Shown: positions 1-7,150, counted from the first letter of the stretch. The stretch is DNA of 11,288 nucleotides from a bacterium (GCA_030668045.1 DAOUUR010000033.1:1-11288), one strand, 5' to 3'. Program-made: numbers and translations. The notes: generated by a model not told the origin, from the letters alone.

Positions 1-608
1 AGATCGATCTCAGAATCTGCCTCCACGATTTCCCCGTCGATCCGTAGCCGGATAAAACCCTCCCGCACCGCTTCATCGATGATCTCGCGATGCTCCCCCT
101 TTTTGCCACGAACAAGCGGCGCCAGCACCATCAGGCGCGTACCCTCTTCGAAACCGAGAACCGAATCAACGATCTGCTCTACTGTCTGCTGAGTGATCGG
201 CTGACCACACTTGATACAGTGCGGTACACCGATCCGGGCAAAAAGCAGACGCAGATAGTCGTAAATTTCAGTAATCGTTCCCACTGTCGAGCGCGGGTTT
301 TTTGGCGTCCCTTTCTGCTCAATTGAAATTGCGGGCGATAAGCCTTCGATAAAATCAACATCCGGTTTTTCCATCAGCCCCAGAAACTGGCGAGCATAGG
401 ACGAAAGTGATTCGACATACCGGCGCTGACCTTCGGCATAGATGGTGTCAAAGGCGAGCGAACTTTTCCCCGAACCCGATAATCCGGTAATGACGGTCAG
501 GGTGTTGCGGGGAATACGCACGTCGATATTCCGCAAGTTATGCTCGCGGGCACCCTTAACAAATAGGGTCTGTTGATTTCTACGGTTTCTCTTTGCGTTA
601 TCTGCCAT
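1..608 (-). CDS. uvrA: UvrA, excinuclease ABC subunit A (N-terminal part, runs off window)
   Basis: UvrA is the ATP-dependent damage-recognition subunit of UvrABC nucleotide excision repair and acts on DNA in the cytoplasm. Reading leftward from 608, the first 202 residues are visible. They contain the first Walker A motif GLSGSGKSS (about residues 42-50), then [40 protein letters not shown] and [20 protein letters not shown], all hallmark UvrA sequence. A CIKCG pair (residues 131-134) matches the start of a zinc-binding module. The full family length is about 940 residues, so roughly a fifth is present and the rest lies left of base 1. The ATG at 608 is chosen because the homology begins shortly after it and a GGAG lies 8-10 nt upstream. 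The gene is divergent from the methyltransferase at 750. No frameshift is seen. Confidence 0.97.
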   Translation of the reverse strand, partial: MADNAKRNRRNQQTLFVKGAREHNLRNIDVRIPRNTLTVITGLSGSGKSSLAFDTIYAEGQRRYVESLSSYARQFLGLMEKPDVDFIEGLSPAISIEQKGTPKNPRSTVGTITEIYDYLRLLFARIGVPHCIKCGQPITQQTVEQIVDSVLGFEEGTRLMVLAPLVRGKKGEHREIIDEAVREGFIRLRIDGEIVEADSEID

Positions 609-633
609 CTTTTCTCCAGAAAGGCCAATCGGC

Positions 634-662
634 AATATAGCATCTGTTCTATCCATTTCGAA
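634..662 (-). promoter_or_regulatory. Candidate uvrA promoter
   Basis: On the minus strand a TATATT box (639-634) has TTCGAA 17 bp upstream (662-657). Transcription would begin near 627, giving a leader of roughly 20 nt that carries the GGAG ribosome binding site of uvrA. The -35 box matches the sigma-70 consensus at only three of six positions, so the call rests mainly on the -10 box and spacing. No LexA-type palindrome was recognised. Confidence 0.35.
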
Positions 663-712
663 GAGGAATCTGCTTCTCGGGGGTCACATTTTTCTCAGAC
701 CCGCGAAACTCC

Positions 713-740
713 TTGACACCACATCAGTCCGGGCTAAATT
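713..740 (+). promoter_or_regulatory. Sigma-70-type promoter of the methyltransferase operon
   Basis: TTGACA (713-718) is followed after 16 bp by TAAATT (735-740). The predicted transcription start, about 7 nt past the -10 box, falls at about 747, while the methyltransferase ATG is at 750. There is no Shine-Dalgarno sequence between the box and the ATG, so the transcript is probably leaderless or nearly so. Confidence 0.6.
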
Positions 741-749
741 TCTCATGTT

Positions 750-1352
750 ATGCGCGATCGACATCAGGGATTTTTTGACCGGCTCGCCTCGGAGTGGGAC
801 CTTGCCTTTACTGCCGAGGATCTGGAGCGCCTTTCCCGTATTGTGGACCGCATTGAGGTTCTAGAGGGATACCATATTCTTGATCTGGGCTGCGGCACCG
901 GCGTTCTTTTTGATCTGCTGCGCCGCAAAGTAGGCGAGAGTGGGTTGGTGACCGGAGTTGATTTTTCAATTGAGATGGCCAGAAAAGCCCACCACAATTT
1001 CCCCATGTCTAACATCAACGTTGTCGAAGCTGATGCCATGAATCTGCCATTTCACGATGAAACCTTTGATATGGTGGTCGCTTTTGCTTCGTTCCCGCAT
1101 TTTGCCGATCAACAAGCTGCGATCAACGAGATTCATCGCGTGCTAAAAAACGGCGGCAAGTTCTACATCATGCATCTGGAATCATCAAATCATATTTCAG
1201 AACAGCACCATCGTATCGGCGGTGCTGTGGCGCATGACGAGGTGCCTACCGAAGATCACCTTCGCAGCATGTTTGATACCAGCCACTTCACGGAAGTAAC
1301 CATAGAGGACCACCCTGGACTGTACCTTGCGGTTGCAGTCAATTCCAGGTAA
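750..1352 (+). CDS. Class I SAM-dependent methyltransferase (UbiE/methyltransferase-11 type)
   Basis: This 200-residue protein has a class I (Rossmann-fold) methyltransferase core. Motif I is ILDLGCGTG (residues 43-51), which binds S-adenosylmethionine. An acidic residue ends strand 2 (GVDFS, D71), EADAMNLPF (93-101) is the adenine-contacting motif, and FDMVVAFASFPHF (106-118) is motif IV. The N-terminal FFDRLASEWD and a C-terminal histidine-rich stretch (residues 147-162) are outside the core. The acceptor substrate cannot be read from sequence. The gene starts the operon: an ECF-transporter S-component begins 5 nt after its stop, hinting that both handle the same vitamin-like compound (inference). 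The ATG at 750 follows a sigma-70-like promoter so closely that the mRNA may be leaderless. Confidence 0.88.
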   Translation: MRDRHQGFFDRLASEWDLAFTAEDLERLSRIVDRIEVLEGYHILDLGCGTGVLFDLLRRKVGESGLVTGVDFSIEMARKAHHNFPMSNINVVEADAMNLPFHDETFDMVVAFASFPHFADQQAAINEIHRVLKNGGKFYIMHLESSNHISEQHHRIGGAVAHDEVPTEDHLRSMFDTSHFTEVTIEDHPGLYLAVAVNSR

Positions 1353-1357
1353 ATCAA

Positions 1358-1888
1358 ATGCTGACTATTTCTGATAAGACACATTTTATGACACACACGG
1401 CGCTATATCTGGCGCTGGCTGTTCTCCTGCCGATCGGTTTTCACACCTTTGGTATGGCGGGGCGTATTTTTCTGCCGATGCATCTTCCGGTTCTTCTGGC
1501 TGGATTTCTGGTTGGCCCGGTTAGTGGCCTGCTCGTAGGTTTGATAGCACCAGCGCTTTCTTACCTGTTGACTGGTATGCCGCCAACGTATGCCGTCCCT
1601 CTGATGACACTGGAACTGCCAATCTACGGATTGATTGCCGGGCTTTGCTACCAGCGCCTGCGGATGAATATCTATGTGACGCTGTTGCTGGCGATGATAG
1701 TCGGTCGCCTCATGTTTGCCCTGGGTCTTCTGGTCCTCGGCATGTTCATGGATCTGCCGTATACGGCTACCGTGTTTTTCTCAGCTAGCGGTGCAATCGC
1801 AACCGGCCTGCCGGGAATAGCAGCGCAAATTGTCCTGGTTCCGCTAATTGTGGCAGCGGTGCGCCGTGAAACAGCCAACAAACGCTAA
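1358..1888 (+). CDS. ECF transporter S-component (substrate-binding membrane protein)
   Basis: This is a 176-residue, strongly hydrophobic protein with about five or six membrane segments and an arginine-rich cytoplasmic tail (AAVRRETANKR). The block GRIFLPMHLPVLLAGFLVGP followed by a glycine-rich helix and LTGMPP (residues about 36-76) is characteristic of one ECF S-component family (COG4684-like by memory). S-components bind a vitamin or other micronutrient in the membrane and team with a shared EcfA/A'/T energising module, none of which is encoded here, so it would use a module encoded elsewhere (group II arrangement). The substrate is not predictable from sequence. It starts 5 nt after the methyltransferase, with a weak AGG upstream; an internal ATG at 1388 is a possible alternative start. 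Confidence 0.82.
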   Translation: MLTISDKTHFMTHTALYLALAVLLPIGFHTFGMAGRIFLPMHLPVLLAGFLVGPVSGLLVGLIAPALSYLLTGMPPTYAVPLMTLELPIYGLIAGLCYQRLRMNIYVTLLLAMIVGRLMFALGLLVLGMFMDLPYTATVFFSASGAIATGLPGIAAQIVLVPLIVAAVRRETANKR

Positions 1889-1908
1889 AGATCGGAACTC
1901 GGTTCACT

Positions 1909-2487
1909 ATGCTCACTCTCGGTAAGTTTGTCCTGATTACGACGATTCTCGCGGTGACTCTCAAAGCCTCCGAGATGCAGGAGACCGCGACCGATTCATG
2001 CGACACTATAGCCCAACAGCAGGCAAATCTTCCGAATGTGGAAAGGCTCCAGTTTCATTTTGATGCGAAGCAATGGAAAGTTGGCTACAGTGTCGAAAAC
2101 GAAAAGGAGATTCTGATTGAATACGTCCCTGCCGACAAGACCGACGAGACCCGGGCGGAGTTGGTAACAACGCGGTTCTTTAAGGGAGCGCATCGAACTT
2201 CTACCGTGCCGGACGCCTACCAGTTTTTGGAAAAAGCAGCGCGAGACGCCTGTGCCAGAGCGCAATGGCTGACTCTCATCTCCGGCACCGAGAGTATCGT
2301 TTATGTGTGGAACAACGAAAAGTGCAAAAAGAAGGGGGAAGCTGAGTATGAAATCGCGCGGCTATTTCTCAGCGATGCCGGGATTCACCGAATCTCCTAT
2401 GCTTGCCGTAACAAAGAGGAATTCGAAACTGTCAAAGACTTCTGGCTTGAGACCTTTCTCAACACTATTCCCCGTCAGGATAAATAG
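1909..2487 (+). CDS. Exported protein of unknown function with four cysteines
   Basis: I do not recognise this 192-residue protein. Residues 1-20 form a short basic-hydrophobic stretch (GKFVLITTILAVTLKA) that looks like a signal peptide, so the mature protein is probably periplasmic. The mature part is mixed alpha/beta in appearance and has four cysteines (31, 115, 139, 166) that could form two disulphides, plus several tryptophans (56, 120, 134, 179). It follows the ECF S-component by 20 nt and is likely in the same transcript, though only a weak GGA precedes the ATG. It ends convergently with the lipoprotein gene; the 94 bp between them hold only a weak GCCCG/CGGGC hairpin (2497-2519). The gene is real by length, export signal and operon position; its function is unknown. 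Confidence 0.7.
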   Translation: MLTLGKFVLITTILAVTLKASEMQETATDSCDTIAQQQANLPNVERLQFHFDAKQWKVGYSVENEKEILIEYVPADKTDETRAELVTTRFFKGAHRTSTVPDAYQFLEKAARDACARAQWLTLISGTESIVYVWNNEKCKKKGEAEYEIARLFLSDAGIHRISYACRNKEEFETVKDFWLETFLNTIPRQDK

Positions 2488-2581
2488 CCGTTCCAAGCCC
2501 GCTCCGCCCACGGTCGGGCCATGACTTCACTATAAGTCCATTATGAAACACCGTCTCCAATCTTTTGATTCCCCGACAAGA

Positions 2582-3070
2582 TTACCGTTGCGTGGTTGAA
2601 AACAGTGGTTCGGTAAGGTGAGCATCCCCCTTTGTTATCTTGATACTTGAGGGGGTGATTGATAGTCGATGCGAATCAACTACTGAATCGTACAAGAACA
2701 ATAAAGTGTAGTTCCCGTCAGGAATATACAGAACCGTCTGTGAATTGGCGCGCTGCGGTGAATCGTCACATTCGTGTGGCGTGTAAACCCCCAGCAGTTC
2801 AACTCTGATAGTGTCACGTACAATCTTCACTTTTGAAAGGATTTTACATCTGTGGCAGGGGTACACCTTCTCTGTGGAGAGGCAGAGATAGAAATCCGGA
2901 TCGTTTGCCTCGCGCCACTGTTCGCCGAAGTCCTTGAGCGAAAACAATACTTTGCTTTCCAGCGGTCGTACATCACCGTCGCGTGAGTCAAATATACCGC
3001 ACCCGACAAACATAACCACCACTGCTACCGATAGTAATAGCCCGATTATTCTTTGCAATTTTACATTCAC
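2582..3070 (-). CDS. Putative lipoprotein of unknown function
   Basis: This 162-residue protein starts with a basic N-terminus (NVKLQR) and a hydrophobic run ending in the lipobox-like VGC (C24), so it is probably processed by signal peptidase II and lipid-anchored. The mature part contains a CHRC motif (C72, C75) and further cysteines at 63 and 101, which could bind metal or form disulphides. The rest is beta-rich in appearance and unrecognised. The start is GTG at 3070, supported by an AAGGAG about 11 nt upstream. It lies 96 bp downstream of the DsrE-like gene on the same strand. A TATATT box in that gap (3103-3108, minus strand) lacks a good -35, so it may be read from upstream or from its own weak promoter. 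Confidence 0.7.
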   Translation of the reverse strand: MNVKLQRIIGLLLSVAVVVMFVGCGIFDSRDGDVRPLESKVLFSLKDFGEQWREANDPDFYLCLSTEKVYPCHRCKILSKVKIVRDTIRVELLGVYTPHECDDSPQRANSQTVLYIPDGNYTLLFLYDSVVDSHRLSITPSSIKITKGDAHLTEPLFSTTQR

Positions 3071-3166
3071 CCTGCTATCTCTCCTTCCTGCGTCCCTGTT
3101 GCGCTAATATAACGACGCTCTGCGACTGCTTTTCGTTTAAAACACTGTTGCGTGCCTCATACTTGG

Positions 3167-3502
3167 TCAGACCGTCACCACGCTTCCTGCAGTCGTGAGA
3201 ACTTCAGCGATCTCCTGCATGTCGCTAATCCGTCCGACTCCCAGACGATCTTTCAACTGGAAATGAACCAGGCAAGTGCCGCACGCGATCAAATCAACAC
3301 CGTCGCCGAACAGACCGTTAAGAGCATCAAGAGAGGCTGAACCTTCGGCCAACAGTTTCACACCTGAATTGTAGAAAACTATCGCATCCGGCTTGGACTC
3401 CTGCGCCCAGAGCTTGCGAAGGAAATTGCCCATCAACTTCTCGCCGAGGGAATCATCACCGGAACCGAAATATTGATTGTTTATTAGAATGACTTTATTC
3501 AT
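3167..3502 (-). CDS. DsrE-family protein, YedF C-terminal-domain-like
   Basis: This 111-residue protein resembles the C-terminal DsrE-like domain of YedF, a sulfurtransferase-like protein linked to selenium metabolism. The diagnostic pieces are NNQYFGSGDDSLGEKLMGNF (residues 8-27) and ACGTCL (73-78), whose Cys74 and Cys77 form the conserved CGTC site. Full YedF proteins are about 190-200 residues with an N-terminal TusA domain that carries a sulfur-handling cysteine; here that domain is absent and the gene begins directly at the DsrE fold. No selD, selA or tusA is visible in the window, so a selenium role is only suggested by family. The ATG at 3502 has AAGGCGAG about 6 nt upstream. It lies 62 nt downstream of the tautomerase gene on the same strand. 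Confidence 0.83.
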   Translation of the reverse strand: MNKVILINNQYFGSGDDSLGEKLMGNFLRKLWAQESKPDAIVFYNSGVKLLAEGSASLDALNGLFGDGVDLIACGTCLVHFQLKDRLGVGRISDMQEIAEVLTTAGSVVTV

Positions 3503-3564
3503 AGTTACTCGCCTTGTGTGTCCATGGTGTTACCGATATGATTCAGACAATTGAAACAGATGTC

Positions 3565-3987
3565 TCATTCGTCGGTCATTTCGTAATAGAATTTTCGATT
3601 GGCACATTCATCATACGCGTCCGAGAGAATTTTTCCCCCAACCCCAACATTGTCATAAGGATGCTCGGCGATGTGAATGACCGGTTTCCACTCAGGCTTA
3701 CCAACACCCTCGGTATAGGCGGCGGTTAATGCTTCGACCACCTGAGCCTTGACCTCTTTTCGCAACCGCGGACAGTAGAGCAAAAAGTGCAGGTATGGTC
3801 GACCATCTCCACCATCCCACAACTCACCGGCTGAAGATGCCTTCCCCGGTTCGTACTCAAGAAAGCGAACCCCAAATATCTCAGCACCAAAACCGGTGGT
3901 CGAGACGAACGCATCAGTCAAGCTGCGTGCGAGGTGCCTCCGAGTTTCTTTATCAACCGTTGGAATTGAAATTTCCAGACAAGGCAT
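3565..3987 (-). CDS. Tautomerase superfamily protein, fused double 4-OT-like repeat
   Basis: This 140-residue protein begins MPCLEISIPTVDKETRRHLA, the typical start of 4-oxalocrotonate tautomerase-like proteins, in which Met removal exposes a catalytic N-terminal proline. A second copy of the beta-alpha unit starts at RPYLHFLLY (Pro64), followed by a helix KAQVVEALTAAYTEGVGKPE, like the first helix HLARSLTDAFVSTTGFG. The length fits the fused (about 130-150 residue) branch such as cis-CaaD-like proteins, which form trimers rather than hexamers. A conserved tail IHIAEHPYDNVGVGGK (104-119) is notable. The substrate is unknown. An AAGGAGG overlapping the birA stop codon precedes the ATG, so the gene is probably translationally coupled to birA. 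Confidence 0.85.
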   Translation of the reverse strand: MPCLEISIPTVDKETRRHLARSLTDAFVSTTGFGAEIFGVRFLEYEPGKASSAGELWDGGDGRPYLHFLLYCPRLRKEVKAQVVEALTAAYTEGVGKPEWKPVIHIAEHPYDNVGVGGKILSDAYDECANRKFYYEMTDE

Positions 3988-4005
3988 GTTGCGATCCTTT
4001 CCTCC

Positions 4006-5022
4006 TTAGTCGGAGGCTCTTGGTTTTGCAGAACTGACTGTTACCTCACCGCTGGCGATGGAGGCCTTTCCTTCTTTCGTCCTGAGAACAAGGCGCCCCT
4101 CTCTGTCGATATCAACCGCATGGCCGGTGATCGTGTCGGTTCCCGAGACCAGAGTTACATCGTGACCCAATAGCGATGAGTAAGCTTTCAGACGCGTCCG
4201 AGACCTGGCCAGCCCGTCTTTCTCATATTTTGAATACTCTTTTTCAAATCGCGCCAAGAATCTTTGCAGCAGCAGGACGCGCTGTTCGTTTCGACCGGAG
4301 GCCCGTCGTATCGATGTTGCGTGATCGCGAATGTCGGCAGGGAAATCACCAGCGCGATGATTCACATTGATCCCCACACCGACAATCAGTTGATTTATGG
4401 TTGGACCATCTGCTGAGAGTTCGGTGAGGATGCCAGCCACTTTTTTCCCCTCGATCAAAACATCGTTGGGCCATTTTACCTGAACTTTCCCAAGCATGTA
4501 TTCATTCAGCGTTTCAGAAAGGGCTAGTGCTGTCATGATTGAAATACCGGGGGCCAGTTCGGCGCGGAATTTGGGGCGGAGGATGATTGATACGTAGATA
4601 CCGGCCCCGGGAGGCGAATACCAGCTTCTTCCCAACCTGCCCCGTCCATGAGTTTGTTCTTCGGCGGTGACAACGGTTCCGTCATAGACACCTGCCTCAG
4701 CCAGTTGCGCTGCCATCTCATTGGTCGAGGTTACTTTTCCGAATGCGAAGAAACGTCGGCCAATCAATTTTGTTTTTAGTCCATACGTCATTTCGGTTGC
4801 TGTCAGAAGATCAGGTGCCGACCGAAAACTTATCTCACCTTTCCGTGTCGTATGAATCTTGTAACCCCATTCCTCCAGACGCAACAATGCCTGGATGATG
4901 TCTTCGGGGGGACGGCTGAGTTTACGAGCCAGACCGAAAGTCGTATATGATTTCTCCGGACGTTTACGCAGCACCAACAACAGGTCGTCGGGCAGTTTGT
5001 CTGATGGTGGTTGTTGCGGCAT
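4006..5022 (-). CDS. birA: Bifunctional biotin--[acetyl-CoA-carboxylase] ligase / biotin operon repressor
   Basis: BirA makes biotinyl-5'-AMP and transfers biotin to the lysine of biotin carboxyl carrier proteins; members with an N-terminal winged helix also repress biotin genes. Residues 1-65 fit that winged-helix domain (DIIQALLRLEEWGYKI, then a TTRKGEISF wing). The catalytic domain shows STNEMA, GRGRLGRSWYSPPGAGIYVS (126-145, biotinyl-AMP loop), KWPNDVLIEGKKVAGILTE (183-201) and VGVGINVN (214-221). The C-terminal SH3-like domain occupies about 285-332. The length of 338 residues is normal for class II enzymes. It starts 1 nt after the nadC stop, with no strong ribosome binding site, implying coupling to nadC. 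No BirA operator-like palindrome was recognised in the window. Confidence 0.96.
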   Translation of the reverse strand: MPQQPPSDKLPDDLLLVLRKRPEKSYTTFGLARKLSRPPEDIIQALLRLEEWGYKIHTTRKGEISFRSAPDLLTATEMTYGLKTKLIGRRFFAFGKVTSTNEMAAQLAEAGVYDGTVVTAEEQTHGRGRLGRSWYSPPGAGIYVSIILRPKFRAELAPGISIMTALALSETLNEYMLGKVQVKWPNDVLIEGKKVAGILTELSADGPTINQLIVGVGINVNHRAGDFPADIRDHATSIRRASGRNEQRVLLLQRFLARFEKEYSKYEKDGLARSRTRLKAYSSLLGHDVTLVSGTDTITGHAVDIDREGRLVLRTKEGKASIASGEVTVSSAKPRASD

Positions 5023-5023
5023 T

Positions 5024-5902
5024 CTACTTTGTTACCCTCAGTGAAAAATCGGAGGCGGGGGCTGAATGGGTCAGTGCTCCGCTGGAAATAAAGTCAACAC
5101 CGGTGGCGGCGATTTCGGCCACATTGTCAAGAGTGATATTCCCCGAAGCTTCCAGCTTAACGTTGGGGTTGAGCTTTCTGGCCCGCGCCACTAATTTGCA
5201 TAGAGATTCAACAGATTGATTGTCCAGCAACAGACGATTCGCTCCGGCTGAGATAGCATCGGTGAGTTCAACTTCGTTGGTGACTTCAACCTCAATCTCA
5301 ATCTCTTCGGGTCGGACCTGAAACTGCAACCTGAAATCGTATGAATGAAGAAAGCTTTTAGTTCGCTCAACAGCGGCTCGGACCGAACCGCTGGCGGCGA
5401 TATGGTTATCTTTGATCAGGACCATGTCGTAGAGTCCGATGCGATGGTTCTCCCCGCCGCCGTGCACGACCGCTGCTTTTTCCAGCAACCGCCAGCCTGG
5501 AGTTGTCTTTCGTGTGTCGATAATTCGCGTGTCGTTGCTAATCTTCTGGACAAACCGGTGAGTCAGGGAAGCAATACCGCTGAGATGGGCCAGAAAATTC
5601 AGGGCGGTTCGTTCGGCCACTAAGATTGACTGATTATACCCCACCAACTCGGCAATCGTATCGCCGGGTGAGAAGCGGTCACCTTCTTCTTTGGATAAGC
5701 GCAGTTCGATGGCCGAATCAACAGTCCGAAATGTCATCACAGCGGGGATTAGTCCCGATACGACACCATCTGACTTGGCTACAATCACCGCCTCGATCTT
5801 CTCCGGCTCAAGACAAGCCAGCGAAGTCAGGTCGCCGCGGCCAACATCTTCATCCAATGCGGCCTTGACCAGTTTCCGGGATATTTCAATCAACTCCTGC
5901 AC
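5024..5902 (-). CDS. nadC: Nicotinate-nucleotide pyrophosphorylase (quinolinate phosphoribosyltransferase)
   Basis: NadC converts quinolinate and PRPP to nicotinate mononucleotide, CO2 and pyrophosphate in de novo NAD synthesis. The 292-residue protein has DEDVGRGDLTS (17-27), AERTALNFLAHLSGIAS (96-112), DTRKTTPGWRLLEKAAVVHG (129-148) leading to GGENHR and VLIKDNH (161-167), LLLDN (224-228), EASGNI (251-256) and ISSGALTHSAPASDFSL (272-288): all expected substrate-binding elements are intact. There is a modest insertion around 183-200 before the EIEVEV strand. The start is a GTG at 5902 with no Shine-Dalgarno sequence; a TTGACT lies at a -35-like distance but the -10 (TCTCTT) is poor. nadA and nadB are not in the window. 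It is the first gene of the minus-strand run with birA directly behind it. Confidence 0.96.
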   Translation of the reverse strand: MQELIEISRKLVKAALDEDVGRGDLTSLACLEPEKIEAVIVAKSDGVVSGLIPAVMTFRTVDSAIELRLSKEEGDRFSPGDTIAELVGYNQSILVAERTALNFLAHLSGIASLTHRFVQKISNDTRIIDTRKTTPGWRLLEKAAVVHGGGENHRIGLYDMVLIKDNHIAASGSVRAAVERTKSFLHSYDFRLQFQVRPEEIEIEVEVTNEVELTDAISAGANRLLLDNQSVESLCKLVARARKLNPNVKLEASGNITLDNVAEIAATGVDFISSGALTHSAPASDFSLRVTK

Positions 5903-5923
5903 AAAAGGAAGAGAACAGGACGG

Positions 5924-5952
5924 TTGGAAAAAGTCAAATACGAAATTATATT
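5924..5952 (+). promoter_or_regulatory. Promoter of the IlvC-like gene
   Basis: TTGGAA (5924-5929) is separated by 17 bp from TATATT (5947-5952). The predicted transcription start (about 5959-5960) coincides with the ATG at 5960, so the mRNA is probably leaderless. This placement also argues against the upstream in-frame TTG at 5924, which would be part of the -35 box. Confidence 0.5.
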
Positions 5953-5959
5953 AACTACC

Positions 5960-6904
5960 ATGAAGCGTACTCGGAAAAAGCCAAAAACGGTCGGTGTCAT
6001 AGGTTATGGTTCGCAGGGACGCGCCGTTGCCCTCAACCTGCGGGACTCCGGATATGACGTGATAGTCGGACTCCGCCCGCGTTCCCGGTCAAAACGAGCT
6101 GCCATCAAAGACGGGTTTTCGGTCGAGAGTATCCCATCAACGGTAAACAATAGCAACATCGTCGCCTTTGCTTTCCCCGACCATTGCCACAGGCAGGCTT
6201 ACCGGGAATATATCCGGGAAAATCTTTCGAGAGGAAGCTTGCTGCTGTTCCTGCACGGACTGTCGATTCATTTTGGTCTGGTTGTGCCGCCCGCCGATTG
6301 TGACGTAGTCATGATCGCACCCCACGGGCCCGGCAATGCCGTGCGGGAGAAATTTCTGACTGATCGCACTCTCTCGGCATTCCTGGCCGTCCATCAGGAC
6401 ACTACCGGCCACGCCGAGAAGATTGGCCTGCAGTTGGCTCGTGGTATTGGAATTGCAAAAAAGCGTCTGGTTACGACGACTTTCGAGCACGAAGCAATAG
6501 GCGATCTCTTTGGCGAACAGGCCGTTCTCTGCGGTGGGCTGGCGGCATTGATCAAGAACGGGTTTGAGGTCTTGGTCGATAAAGGTATTCCCCCTGAAAA
6601 CGCCTATCTTGAGGTTGTCTATCAGCTCGATTTGATTATCGACCTGATCAAACAGCATGGGATCGAAGGGATGTTCAACCGGATCTCGGTCGCCGCTCAA
6701 TACGGTTCGGTCAAGAGTGGGCCGACAATCATTGATAAATCGACTCGCAAGAAGATGGAGAAAGTAGCTGACCGTATTGTCTCCGGCAAGTTTGTCCGAG
6801 AACTTGACAGCCTGACCCCAGCCGACATCCGGGAGCTCGGTAAATCGGTCCGGAAATTGACCAACCCTAAGCTTGAAAAAGCTGCCCGCAAGTTTACAGA
6901 GTGA
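5960..6904 (+). CDS. Divergent ketol-acid reductoisomerase (IlvC) homologue with altered active site
   Basis: The 314-residue protein matches class I ketol-acid reductoisomerase over most of its length: VGVIGYGSQGRAVALNLRDS (11-30, NADP-binding Rossmann fold), GLRPRSRSK (37-45, basic/serine phosphate-binding loop suggesting NADPH), LHGLSIHFG (98-106), VMIAPHGPG (117-125), GDLFGEQAVLCGG (181-193) and SGPTII (253-258). True IlvC isomerises and reduces acetolactate for Val/Leu/Ile synthesis. Two normally invariant positions differ: the catalytic lysine of APKGPG is His122, and the second metal-binding glutamate of the HELK motif is Gln222 (YQLDL). Asp182, Glu186, Glu218 and Ser243 are kept. The C-terminal tail is also unlike IlvC. 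No ilvB, ilvN or leu genes are near. It is likely a paralogue with another substrate or chemistry. ATG 5960 is preferred over TTG 5924 (36 nt upstream). Confidence 0.82.
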   Translation: MKRTRKKPKTVGVIGYGSQGRAVALNLRDSGYDVIVGLRPRSRSKRAAIKDGFSVESIPSTVNNSNIVAFAFPDHCHRQAYREYIRENLSRGSLLLFLHGLSIHFGLVVPPADCDVVMIAPHGPGNAVREKFLTDRTLSAFLAVHQDTTGHAEKIGLQLARGIGIAKKRLVTTTFEHEAIGDLFGEQAVLCGGLAALIKNGFEVLVDKGIPPENAYLEVVYQLDLIIDLIKQHGIEGMFNRISVAAQYGSVKSGPTIIDKSTRKKMEKVADRIVSGKFVRELDSLTPADIRELGKSVRKLTNPKLEKAARKFTE

Positions 6905-7115
6905 GCGGGCTTGTCCGCTTTAGGGCACTGATCCGACTGTTTGACCTCGGGAGGCTCGAGAATGAGACAATTGGCGGATTACTCATAGAATACTATGTCG
7001 TTGGGCCACTATAGTTTAACGGCAAACATGCGTTGTTTTATGATCTAGGACTGTTCGTTCTGGTTTTCGATACCACGATCCAGTAAAAAGGAACTCGCGC
7101 CCGCCCGTTTGTTTG
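6905..7115. other. Intergenic region between the IlvC-like and HEAT/cyclophilin genes
   Basis: No convincing gene is present. A 5-bp hairpin AGCGG/CCGCT (6904-6919) starts at the last base of the IlvC-like stop codon; it has only a TTT after it and is at best a weak terminator. A GGGAGG (6948-6953) precedes an ATG at 6962 that opens only eight codons, and a CCTC just before it could pair with the GAGG. A stretch at 7003-7085 has a faint D-arm-like sequence but does not fold as a tRNA. Confidence 0.4.
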
Positions 7116-7144
7116 TTGACGATAATTGTAGTCGGCCCTAAGTT
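7116..7144 (+). promoter_or_regulatory. Promoter of the HEAT/cyclophilin operon
   Basis: TTGACG (7116-7121) is followed after 17 bp by TAAGTT (7139-7144). The ATG of the HEAT/cyclophilin gene is at 7151, exactly where transcription would be expected to start, and only TTTCCCG-like sequence lies between. A leaderless transcript is therefore likely. Confidence 0.55.
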
Positions 7145-7150
7145 TTCCCG

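Noticed and set aside
5924..5959. Upstream TTG start for the IlvC-like gene
   Set aside because: The TTG is part of the predicted -35 box, would leave only 21 bp to the divergent nadC start, and the extra 12 residues are not part of the reductoisomerase fold.
6137..6700. Antisense ORF (187 codons) inside the IlvC-like gene
   Set aside because: It is a shadow of the recognisable reductoisomerase frame, with no start signal and no protein-like motifs.
6962..6988. Eight-codon ORF (ATG to TAG) with a GGGAGG upstream
   Set aside because: It is too short to support as a gene, lies downstream of the IlvC-like stop with no following attenuator, and has no regulatory codon pattern.
7003..7085. tRNA-like stretch with TAGTTTAACGGCAAAC (D-arm-like) and GGTTTTCGATACC (T-arm-like)
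   Set aside because: Neither an acceptor stem nor an anticodon stem can be formed and no CCA end is present; the resemblance is superficial.
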